Shown piece after piece: positions 1 through 6,251 of a stretch of DNA of 6,251 nt. Every line of letters starts with the position of its first letter. Position 1 is the stretch's first letter. The position numbers and the translations under genes are program-made. Origin of the DNA: Bog-159 sp049514955. GTDB taxonomy: Bacteria > Acidobacteriota > Terriglobia > Bryobacterales > Bryobacteraceae. The notes beneath the pieces were generated by a model. That model had not been told where the DNA came from, made no database searches, and saw only the letters and a list, made by a program, of their open reading frames with translations. Location: the NCBI GenBank assembly GCA_049514955.1, contig JBEKUO010000453.1:1-6251 (forward strand), in the 5' to 3' direction.

Positions 1-146
1 TCCTGCCCGAGCAGCAGAAGCATCGTACATCCTGCACTCGGCAGCCTTTGCGCGCGCGTTGGCTGGGTTGCACCAGCCCTCCTGTGGGCGCGCGAGTCAG
101 GCATGTGGTCGATAATTTGAGTCTTCAGTCTGGCGCCACACGAAAT

Positions 147-1142
147 CTAGTCGTGCTCGAAAGCCTTGCGAGCCCGCGTTATGTTGTCTTGATCGCCGCC
201 TTTCAGGACGTGCTCCAACAGGGCCATCCTGAGCTGGGCTGGCACGATTACGGTCAGTGTCTTATCTTCCTTTGCGAAAAACCCGGCGCCATTGGTATAA
301 GCGGAGAAAATCGTGCGGCGCCCTCCATTTCGGAGTCTGTCGGAGTTGTGCCCTGCAACGCAGATATCAGCTCTGGAGGCCCAAGATCGAGTAGTATCTG
401 CGCCGATCCTCATACGCCGGAAATCCCCACCACGGGCCGGCGCCGGAACCGAACCAGCCAAAAAGTGCGCGGATACGTTGACGGCTATCTGGAAACTCCT
501 TTTCCAGCTCCGGCTTCAGAGCATTCGCAGCAGTTCTAGCGGCTGACGACGGATCAATCCACCAAAGTCGATCCTGCATCAGCTTCGGCCATAGCGGCCG
601 TAGAGATAGCGGTATAGCGCTGCGCCAACGCTCCGACGCCAAGCGGCGCGCTTTCTCGTCGGCCGCCAGTTGCTCGGCGCCGCGGCGGAGCTCCGTAATT
701 CCGCGCGCATCGAACCATTGGAGGAGCTTTTCGCGGTCCGCCGGTCTAGCGTGCCCTGACCACCGCGAAAAACTGACTGTCAGGTCTTCCTGGATACCGA
801 TGAGTCCAAGCTCCTTTCCTCTGCGCGAAAGCTTGATCTCCATCGCTGGAATACATGCGCAACGAAACCAGCCCCTCGGAGGCTCAATGGCAACCGCTTC
901 CCGAAGTTCTGAAATGTCCTGTGGGTGCGGCGAAGAATAGAGAGTTCTAAGCGGTGCGCTTCCACCATATACGATGATTCTGTCCGCCTGTCCAATGGCG
1001 AGTAGCAGCTCTGCTGGCCTGACGGGTGCGTTTTCTGTTTCTCGTCTGCTGACACGAGCGAAACGGCCAAAAGAAATGTCACGCAGGTATGGGCAACTCG
1101 AATCAGTATGGTGAAGATCCGGCCATGTACTTCTTCTAACAT
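147..1142 (-). pseudogene. broken gene for an exported or membrane-anchored protein of unknown function
   Basis: One protein appears to be spread over four segments in all three minus frames. Segment 1 (ATG at 1142 to about 1020) encodes a signal-peptide-like stretch, ILIRVAHTCVTFLLAVSLVSA, followed by charged residues. Segment 2 (about 1020 to 390) has coherent protein text including ADRIIVYGGSAPLRTLYSS, WFRCACIPAMEIKLSRRG and, near its end, a tryptophan-rich part (LWPKLMQDRLWWIDPSS, GWFGSGAGPWWGFPAYED). Segment 3 (397 to about 310) reads ILLDLGPPELISALQGTTP. Segment 4 (about 310 to the TAG at 147) reads AYTNGAGFFAKEDKTL and ends TRARKAFEHD. Joined, they give about 330 residues. Segment 2 has no ATG, GTG or TTG above the internal ATG at 843, although the reading stays protein-like upstream of it, so a start at 843 is unlikely to be original. 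I do not recognise the family. No good ribosome binding site is visible. Sequencing error could cause some of the shifts. Confidence 0.6.
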
Positions 1143-1200
1143 AACCAAGAGCCCGGAAGAACGCAGGATTCTAAATCGTATCCTCTTTCAACCACGCCGG

Positions 1201-1206
1201 CGTCAG
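1201..1206. repeat. CGTCAG at left edge of block copy A
   Basis: CGTCAG occurs here, at the left edge of copy A, and again at 2041-2046, across its right edge. The left one is also native to copy B (4465-4470). The right one belongs partly to the permease side (GTCAGCGAAACC). This may be microhomology used in the rearrangement or simple chance for 6 bp. Confidence 0.35.
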
Positions 1207-1835
1207 ACCAACTCCCGCAAATCCGACACCCAATAATCCGGTTGCCACTTCGCGAGTTCGCCCGTCTTGCCATAACCGTAGCGCGCGGCGCACGTCGCGA
1301 CACCGGCGCGGCGCCCGGCTTCCATATCGGCCGGCGAATCGCCCACGAACAGGCAGTCGGCGGGCGCAGCGCCCAGAGCGCTCAGCGCGGCGCGCACTAC
1401 ATCAGGCGCGGGTTTGCAGGGGAATCCGTCGGTCCCTTGCACATGATCGAAGTAACGGATCAGGCCGAACTGCTCCAGCACCGCGCGCGTTGTCGGCGTG
1501 CCTTTGGTGGTAGCGGTGGACTTGCGTCCGCCCAGCGCGGCGAGAGCTTCCGACACGCCTGGATAGGGCTTCGTTTGCTGGTGGCCGCGCGCCAGATAGT
1601 TCGTGCGGTATTCCTGGATCAGCGCATCGATCTGTTCGGCGGAATACCCCGGATAAACATCGGTGAACAGATCGATCAGATGCAGCCCGATGAAGCCCTT
1701 GAGGTACTCGAACGAAACTTCCTTCGCGGGCGGCCTGGGCGCGAGTACTTGCTGAACCGCGCCGCAAATATCCGCGGCGCTATCGAGCAACGTGCCGTCG
1801 ATATCGAATAGATAAACGGGAAAGCGCGGGATCAC
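1203..1835 (-). CDS. HAD-superfamily phosphatase, phosphoglycolate-phosphatase-like (copy A)
   Basis: A complete 210-residue HAD hydrolase. Motif I is DIDGT at residues 11-15, where D11 would form the phospho-aspartate and D13 act as acid/base. The helical C1-type cap lies at about residues 20-88. Motif II is in the TATT stretch near 107-110. The motif III lysine is K141 in PCKPAPDVV, and motif IV is GDSPAD (165-170). The family dephosphorylates small metabolites such as phosphoglycolate, pyrophosphate or sugar phosphates; the real substrate cannot be read from sequence. The start is GTG at 1835. It overlaps the stop of an ftsH remnant as GTGA, just as copy B overlaps real ftsH. Copy A differs from copy B (4467-5099) at five residues: L51W, S95A, A157D, A159T and R185S (A to B). 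All catalytic motifs are intact. Because upstream ftsH is only a fragment here, it is unclear what would transcribe this copy. Confidence 0.9.
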   Translation of the reverse strand: MIPRFPVYLFDIDGTLLDSAADICGAVQQVLAPRPPAKEVSFEYLKGFIGLHLIDLFTDVYPGYSAEQIDALIQEYRTNYLARGHQQTKPYPGVSEALAALGGRKSTATTKGTPTTRAVLEQFGLIRYFDHVQGTDGFPCKPAPDVVRAALSALGAAPADCLFVGDSPADMEAGRRAGVATCAARYGYGKTGELAKWQPDYWVSDLRELV

Positions 1836-2042
1836 GCCGGCTGCGGCCGCTCCCCTTCGGAGAGTCCCGGCAAGCGGCGGTTAGGCTCCGGACGCAGCAC
1901 CTGCTGCGTGTGATCGGCGGAATCCTTCGGCGGAACGATGGGCATCGGCGGCAAGGTATCGCCCTTGATGATTTGCATCACTTCGTTGCCGTCCAGGATC
2001 TCGCGCTCGAGCAGGCTTTCGGCGATCCGCACCAGCGCCTCG
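1832..2042 (-). pseudogene. ftsH 3'-end remnant (last 69 codons)
   Basis: This stretch encodes the FtsH C-terminal tail, from ALVRIAESLLEREILDGNE to EGERPQPA and a TGA at 1832-1834. It aligns without gaps to the end of the intact ftsH at 5096-5306, with three amino-acid changes (R to K, L to I, N to S going from intact to remnant) against about 14 base changes. The ATPase and protease domains are absent. Homology stops abruptly at 2042, where permease sequence on the other strand begins. The open frame continues to 2221 only as non-homologous sequence. It is not expected to make a functional protein. Its stop codon still overlaps the GTG start of HAD copy A. Confidence 0.85.
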
Positions 2043-2752
2043 TCAGCGAAACCTGCGCGCGCGAGCGGTTTCCGAACCAGGAACCGATTGGCAAACAGAT
2101 CCAGTTTGGCGGCCGTGACGACAGCAAGCCGTGGATGAGCATCGTGGGAATTGTGGGCGACGTGCGTCAGTACGCCTCGACACGGCGTCCAACATCGCAG
2201 CCTACACCCCGCAAATCCCAAGATCTCTCATTCGGCTATTCGGCACGAACCAACACCACGGGGATTGGAGCGCGCCGTCCGCGCTGCGTTCCTGGCGGTC
2301 GATCCGAGGCAGCCTGTGTTCCAGGTGCAACCAATGGAGAACTATCTGGCATCCTCGCTGGCGCAGCGGCGATTCACGTTGACGCTGCTGGCCCTGTTCA
2401 GCGGGCCGGCGCTGGCGGCTGTGGGGATCTACGGCGTGGTCCCGTGCGCGGTGACGTCGCGAGCGCGCGAGATGGGCATCCGCATGGCGCTCGGCGCGGA
2501 GCGGCGCGACGTGCTGGCGATGGTGCTGCGACAGGCGGCGGTGCTGGCCGGCGCGGGACTGGCAGAGGGCCTCGCGGCGTCGCTGGCGTTGACGCGCCTT
2601 CTTCGAGCTTGCTGTTCGAAGTGCGAACTACGGATGTGGCGACTGTCGCCGCGATGGCTGCGCTGCTGGCTGCGGTTGGTTTGGCGGCCAGCTATCTGCC
2701 GGCGCGGCGCGCGGCCAGTGTGGATCCGGCGGTTGCGCTGCGCTACGAGTGA
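2042..2752 (+). pseudogene. ABC transporter permease (MacB/FtsX type), 5'-truncated and frameshifted
   Basis: This is the remnant C-terminal part of a MacB-like permease of the acidobacterial orphan type. The readable text changes frame several times. Frame 1 reads VSETCARERFPNQEPIGKQI and SIVGIVGDVRQYA (from 2042). A second frame reads DTASNIAAYTPQIPRS (about 2170-2230). A third reads VDPRQPVFQVQPMENYLASS, then GIYGVV and SRAREMGIRMALGAERRDV (about 2255-2600). The first frame returns with SSLLFEVRTTDVATVAAM and the family-typical ending ARRAASVDPAVALRYE (about 2600-2752). The first part is periplasmic-core (MacB-PCD-like). The later part is the FtsX transmembrane domain with its cytoplasmic SRARE...GIRMALGA loop. 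The FALFGPALAAVGIYG region looks short by a few residues. No start is present: homology begins exactly at the duplication boundary. The stop at 2752 faces the vapC stop across 3 bp. Confidence 0.85.
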
Positions 2753-2755
2753 GCG

Positions 2756-3151
2756 CTATTCAATCAGCTCGATCTTTGCGCGGTGCCCGTGGGCGGAAGC
2801 CATGCGGGTATCGCGCGTGACGAGAGGCGATTCGAGAGCTTCGGCGAGCGCCACATACGCGGCGTCGTAGGCCGTGAGATTGTGGCGCAGCGCCCAGATG
2901 CGCGGGACATACGGTTCGTGAGGGTGGCGGACCAGGCGCAGATCGCTCAGGTCCGCGAGCGCCTCCGCTGCGCGATGGGGCCGCAGTTGTCCGATCAAGC
3001 AGCTACGGCGCAATACGTGGACAATCTCCAGGTCGAGCAGGTGGGGCGCATGCAGTGTCTCCTCCCCGCGAAAGAGACGTGCGCTCACGCGCGCGCCGGC
3101 GCCGGTCGCGAGCAGCACCTCTATCAGCGCCGAGGCGTCAACCACGATCAC
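2756..3151 (-). CDS. vapC: VapC-family toxin, PIN-domain ribonuclease
   Basis: A 131-residue PIN-domain protein of normal VapC length. It opens with the typical VVDASALIEVLL. The four expected acidic metal ligands are present: D5, E42 (in LLDLEIVHVLRR), D96 (in LTAYDAAYVALAEAL) and D114 (in TRDTR). VapC toxins are Mg2+-dependent RNases that cut tRNA or rRNA and stop translation; this one's target cannot be predicted. The start is GTG at 3151, overlapping the vapB stop by 14 bp. That gives tight co-translation with the antitoxin and fixes the start, since the PIN domain begins at its second residue. The gene appears intact. Its stop codon is 3 bp from the stop of the broken permease gene on the other strand. 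Confidence 0.93.
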   Translation of the reverse strand: MIVVDASALIEVLLATGAGARVSARLFRGEETLHAPHLLDLEIVHVLRRSCLIGQLRPHRAAEALADLSDLRLVRHPHEPYVPRIWALRHNLTAYDAAYVALAEALESPLVTRDTRMASAHGHRAKIELIE

Positions 3152-3368
3152 GGCCGTCCCGTAGCTCCCGCAATATTTCCACCGGCGAAGTCTTCAAGTG
3201 TACGGGCTTGCGGCGCGCAAGCCTCGCCATCATCTCGCTCATCGTCGGCTTCTCCGCGAGTTGCCGGATCTCCCGGATGATGTAGTCGGAGAGCGACATG
3301 CCTTCTATAGCGGCGCGGGCCTTAAGCTTCCGATGCAGATCGTCGGGCACGTGGCGCAACTGGATCAT
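3138..3368 (-). CDS. vapB: VapB/FitA-type antitoxin, ribbon-helix-helix
   Basis: A 76-residue antitoxin. Residues 1-35 (MIQLRHVPDDLHRKLKARA, then EGMSLSDYIIREI) form a FitA-like ribbon-helix-helix DNA-binding domain. The tail (PVHLKTSPVEILRELRDGRD) should wrap VapC and block its active site. An ATG at 3377 lies in frame, but ATG 3368 is preferred. The AAGGA box at 3379-3383 is 10 nt from 3368 and only 1 nt from 3377. In the second, truncated vapB (ATG at 4094) the matching upstream codon is GTA, not ATG. It is co-transcribed with vapC (14-bp overlap). Dimers of this family repress their own promoter, and a perfect palindrome lies in the promoter here. Confidence 0.92.
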   Translation of the reverse strand: MIQLRHVPDDLHRKLKARAAIEGMSLSDYIIREIRQLAEKPTMSEMMARLARRKPVHLKTSPVEILRELRDGRDRG

Positions 3369-3383
3369 GGTGGGCATGTCCTT

Positions 3384-3412
3384 AGAGTATTTGCATGTGC
3401 AGCACATGTCAA
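3384..3412 (-). promoter_or_regulatory. vapBC promoter
   Basis: A perfect -35, TTGACA (minus strand, 3412-3407), is followed after 17 bp by a weak -10, TACTCT (3389-3384), which keeps the conserved T1, A2 and T6. It lies just upstream of the vapB ribosome binding site. The -35 match and spacing are seen directly; promoter activity is inferred. Confidence 0.55.
3394..3408. promoter_or_regulatory. palindromic operator of vapBC
   Basis: CATGTGCAGCACATG is a perfect inverted repeat with 7-bp arms around one central base. It fills most of the spacer between the -35 and -10 of vapBC, so a bound VapB or VapBC complex would block RNA polymerase. FitAB and VapBC systems are known to autoregulate through such repeats. 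A diverged version (11 of 15 bases) lies at 4120-4134 upstream of the vapB remnant. Confidence 0.7.
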
Positions 3413-3500
3413 TGCCGGCTAGGGACCAATCCTTCCAACTCCGGGCAGGGCGCGACACAGGCACATTCTGGATCCTGGAGCGGTTGATAACATATAGCTA

Positions 3501-3733
3501 TCGCCATATCGAATCGAGTATTCGCCCGCGGCGGTTGAGCATCTTAGAGCGCTCGAAGCACGCCAGCAGCGAACTGTGCTCGATTCGCTGGATGAGCAGC
3601 TACAGCATCAGCCTGAGTTGGAGACGAGAAACCGCAAGCCAATGAGGCGGCGGAAGCTCTGGTGCGTATTTTGGCGGTTGGGGTGAAGGAGCGAGATATC
3701 GTGCGAATCGGCAAGGAGGTTATCAAGCTGTGA
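3501..3733 (+). pseudogene. RelE/ParE-superfamily toxin, internal deletion with frameshift
   Basis: The N-terminal half reads SPYRIEYSPAAVEHLRAL, then VLDSLDEQLQHQPELETRNRK (3501-3644). This matches the start of small RelE/ParE-like toxins that carry a TRNRKPM-type motif. The C-terminal part, EAAEALVRILAVGVKERD to VIKL and TGA (3644-3733), is in a different frame. From memory of the family, about 20 residues are missing between them: the central strand segment with the LRVYY-type motif. The joint is near 3644. No usable start remains: the frame has a stop (TAG, 3495-3497) two codons before 3501 and no ATG, GTG or TTG. The protein should be dead. Its stop overlaps the GTG of the downstream antitoxin, so the original order was toxin first, antitoxin second. 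Confidence 0.75.
3713..3719 (+). promoter_or_regulatory. ribosome binding site of the Phd-like antitoxin
   Basis: A strong AAGGAGG lies 10 nt before the GTG at 3730. It sits inside the last codons of the broken toxin gene and supports a GTG start. Confidence 0.75.
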
Positions 3734-3984
3734 AAACCGTCGAAATGGAGGATGCGACTCAGACACTGGCCGAATGCGCGCGTGGTATCGACGCTGAGCC
3801 CCTCGTAGTTACGGAAGGCGGAAGGCCCGTCGCGGTTCTCCTGCCACTGGCGAATACCGACCTGGAGACCGTATCGCTTAGTTCCAATCTCCGGTTTCTT
3901 GAACTGATCGAGCACTCGCGGGTACGGCTGGCTGAGGAAGGGGCGGTATCGCCCCAAGAGGTCCGCCGGCAACTCGGTATTTAA
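3730..3984 (+). CDS. Phd/YefM-family antitoxin
   Basis: An 84-residue protein with the Phd/YefM fold pattern: KTVEMEDATQTLAECARGI, then EPLVVTEGGRPVAVLLPL (residues about 2-42). The N-terminal part dimerises and binds DNA. The C-terminal part, from about residue 45 (LETVSLSSNLRFLELIEHS) to EVRRQLGI, would neutralise the toxin. The start is GTG with a strong AAGGAGG upstream, and it overlaps the toxin stop (ctGTGA). The gene is intact while its toxin is destroyed, so it is an orphan antitoxin unless it neutralises a relative elsewhere or only acts as a regulator. Toxin-first order is the reverse of classical phd-doc or yefM-yoeB. Confidence 0.88.
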   Translation: MKTVEMEDATQTLAECARGIDAEPLVVTEGGRPVAVLLPLANTDLETVSLSSNLRFLELIEHSRVRLAEEGAVSPQEVRRQLGI

Positions 3985-4010
3985 ACCAATTTGCGTGAGA
4001 TTGCGGAAAG

Positions 4011-4094
4011 TCATGACGGGCTGTGAGGGGCCGAGGCTGCGTGCGCCTTCAGCTTCCGATGGAGGTTGTCAGGCACGTGCCGTAACTGAATCAT
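4011..4094 (-). pseudogene. truncated second vapB antitoxin
   Basis: A 27-codon open frame. Its first 20 residues, MIQLRHVPDNLHRKLKAHAA, match vapB (3138-3368) with two changes (D10N, R18H). After codon 20 the sequence is unrelated and reaches a TGA at 4011. The helix that completes the ribbon-helix-helix fold and the toxin-binding tail are gone, and no vapC follows. DNA similarity to vapB continues upstream through the ribosome binding site into the operator (to about 4134). There are several synonymous changes, so it is an older paralogue remnant and not a fresh copy. Confidence 0.8.
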
Positions 4095-4119
4095 GGTGGG
4101 TACGTCTTTCGAATACTGA

Positions 4120-4134
4120 CATGTGTTGCCCATT
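4120..4134. promoter_or_regulatory. decayed operator copy upstream of the vapB remnant
   Basis: CATGTGTTGCCCATT aligns with the vapBC operator CATGTGCAGCACATG at 11 of 15 positions. One half-site (CATGTG) is intact and the other is damaged. The TTGACA -35 is not preserved. Confidence 0.5.
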
Positions 4135-4189
4135 CTGAGCTGGTCCCGCCTGCATGGACGCGAGGGGGCGCGATAAGAACGTTTGCGCA

Positions 4190-4426
4190 ATGTCAGTTGG
4201 AAGCGATCTTGACGTTCTCATCCGAACAGGCTTGACCAGTCCTATTGCGATCGGCTTGGTGGAGAGTCTCTTGAAGGAAGCTCGAATACCCTTCTTCACC
4301 ATGGACCAAAATCCGTCAGCGCGCCCGGATCTGGCGCCGTCCCTTGGCTGGTAGACCGTTCCTGTCCCGCGCGAGAGGGAAGCCGAGGCACGCGAGATTC
4401 TTCTGACCGTGGAAGAAATGAAGTAG
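4190..4426 (+). pseudogene. DUF2007-like small protein interrupted by an amber codon
   Basis: From ATG 4190 the frame reads DLDVLIRTGLTSPIAIGLVE, then LLKEARIPFFTMDQN, then SLGW, and stops at TAG 4352-4354. The same frame continues without another stop for 23 codons (TVPVPREREAEAREILLTVE to EMK, TAG at 4424). Read through, it is 78 residues, which fits DUF2007 (putative signal-transducing protein). That family has an N-terminal helix that scans a domain or partner and a C-terminal VP-x-E..EAREIL ending, as here. The codon before the stop is TGG, so TAG could be a single change from a second Trp. An in-frame ATG at 4154 would add 12 residues. Neither start has a clear ribosome binding site. 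The function of the family is not established. Confidence 0.65.
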
Positions 4427-4466
4427 CTCACGCAAGCGGCAACTACAACTGCGGCTGCGCCACGCG

Positions 4467-5095
4467 TCAGACCAACTCCCGCAAATCCGACACCCAATAA
4501 TCCGGTTGCCACTTCGCGAGCTCGCCCGTCTTGCCATAACCATAACTCGCGGCGCAGGTCGCGACACCGGCGCGGCGGCCGGCTTCCATATCGGCGGGCG
4601 AGTCTCCCACGAACAAGCAGTCGGTCGGGTCGGCGCCCAAAGCGCTCAACGCGGCGCGCACTACATCCGGCGCGGGCTTGCACGGGAATCCGTCGGTCCC
4701 TTGCACATGATCGAAGTAACGGATCAGGCCGAACTGCTCCAGCACCGCGCGCGTTGTCGGCGTGCCTTTGGTGGTGGCGGTGGACTTGCGTCCGCCCAGC
4801 GCGGCGAGAGCTTCCGCCACGCCCGGGTAGGGCTTCGTTTGCTGGTGGCCTCGCGCCAGGTAGTTGGTACGGTATTCCTGGATCAGCGCATCGATCTGTT
4901 CGGCGGAGTATCCCGGATAAACATCGGTGAACAGATCGATCAGATGCCACCCGATGAAGCCCTTGAGGTACTCGAACGAAACTTCCTTCGCGGGCGGCCG
5001 GGGCGCGAGCACCTGCTGGACGGCGCCGCAAATGTCCGCGGCGCTATCGAGCAGAGTACCGTCGATGTCGAAAAGATAAACGGGAAAGCGCGGGA

Positions 5096-5099
<4 letters not shown>
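4467..5099 (-). CDS. HAD-superfamily phosphatase, phosphoglycolate-phosphatase-like (copy B, native)
   Basis: A complete 210-residue HAD hydrolase, 97.6% identical to copy A (205 of 210). The catalytic set is DIDGT at 11-15, TATT at 107-110, K141 and GDSPAD at 165-170, with a C1-type helical cap at about 20-88. It starts with GTG at 5099 and overlaps the ftsH stop as GTGA, so translation is probably coupled to ftsH. A GGGGAG-like box lies about 14 nt upstream, inside ftsH, which is longer than ideal. The likely role is housekeeping phosphate-ester hydrolysis in the cytoplasm; phosphoglycolate or pyrophosphate are candidates, but the substrate is not determined. Its 3' end converges on the amber-interrupted DUF2007-like gene, about 40 bp away, and I see no convincing terminator hairpin between them. 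Confidence 0.93.

Positions 5100-6251
<1,152 letters not shown>

Larger units (their letters stand above)
1200..2042. repeat. 843-bp duplicated block, copy A (ftsH tail + HAD gene)
   Basis: Direct repeat of 4464-5306, in the same orientation and gap-free over 843 positions. About 57 mismatches were counted by eye (about 93% identity). The left end lies 3 bp beyond the HAD stop codon. The right end lies inside the ftsH coding sequence. The copies are about 2.4 kb apart. Copy B sits in an intact ftsH locus, so copy A is the displaced one. Confidence 0.92.

Noticed and set aside
48..539. Plus-strand open frame at the left edge.
   Set aside because: No ribosome binding site or domain pattern. 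The opposite strand reads as fragments of one protein.
780..1148. A separate 122-residue minus-strand gene.
   Set aside because: Only its first third looks like protein (a signal peptide). The rest is out of frame with the coherent reading, so it is treated as the start of the broken gene at 147-1142.
1242..1811. Long plus-strand open frame opposite HAD copy A (and its counterpart at 4506-5177).
   Set aside because: High-GC shadow of a gene with clear HAD motifs. It is repeated only because the block is duplicated, and the protein is Arg-rich with no recognisable domain.
2783..3280. Plus-strand open frame opposite vapBC.
   Set aside because: Antisense shadow. The minus strand has the complete PIN acidic residues and the RHH domain.
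4427..4466. Possible terminator between the converging DUF2007-like and HAD genes.
   Set aside because: The GCGGC repeats here are direct, not inverted, and there is no T-run, so no hairpin terminator is supported.
4069..5031. A 320-codon minus-strand open frame covering the HAD gene in another frame.
   Set aside because: It is out of frame with the HAD motifs and crosses the vapB remnant and the DUF2007-like gene; low-complexity Arg/Ala composition.

Overview
The window is high-GC bacterial DNA. The best guess for the host is an acidobacterium of the Solibacter/Bryobacter kind. The reasons are a broken MacB/FtsX-type permease of the sort that is highly multiplied in those large genomes, the FtsH-HAD pair, and several chromosomal toxin-antitoxin genes. 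This placement is inference from gene style, not a search.

Layout, left to right. (1) 147-1142, minus: one secreted or membrane-anchored protein of unknown function, broken into four reading-frame segments. (2) 1200-2042: an 843-bp block holding a complete HAD phosphatase gene (minus) and the last 69 codons of ftsH. (3) 2042-2752, plus: the 3' part of an ABC-transporter permease, with several frameshifts, starting exactly where the block ends. (4) 2756-3412, minus: an intact vapBC toxin-antitoxin pair with a promoter and a perfect 15-bp palindrome between its -35 and -10. (5) 3501-3984, plus: a RelE/ParE-type toxin that has lost its middle, directly followed by an intact Phd/YefM-type antitoxin. 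(6) 4011-4134, minus: a second, truncated vapB with a decayed copy of the same operator. (7) 4190-4426, plus: a small DUF2007-like gene interrupted by one amber codon. (8) 4464-6251, minus: the intact chromosomal locus, ftsH (5' end outside the window) overlapping a HAD phosphatase gene by 4 bp. Positions 4464-5306 are the second copy of the block in (2).

The main message is a decaying accessory stretch (about 1-4460) next to a core housekeeping locus. The core locus has a diverged partial copy of itself inside the accessory stretch. My hand alignment gives about 57 differences in 843 bp (about 93% identity) and no gaps. Most changes are synonymous, even in the ftsH tail that can no longer be part of FtsH in the copy. 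That suggests the copy diverged while still inside an intact locus, for example in a related strain, and arrived later.

Functionally, FtsH is the membrane AAA+ zinc protease and the HAD protein is probably a small-molecule phosphatase translated by coupling to ftsH. VapC is probably an RNase held in check by VapB, which should also repress its own promoter. The Phd-like antitoxin has no working partner in the window. Nothing here looks like a new multi-gene system. The unusual content is the duplication, the toxin-antitoxin remnants and the density of broken genes. Positions 1-146 and 4427-4463 hold nothing I can identify.
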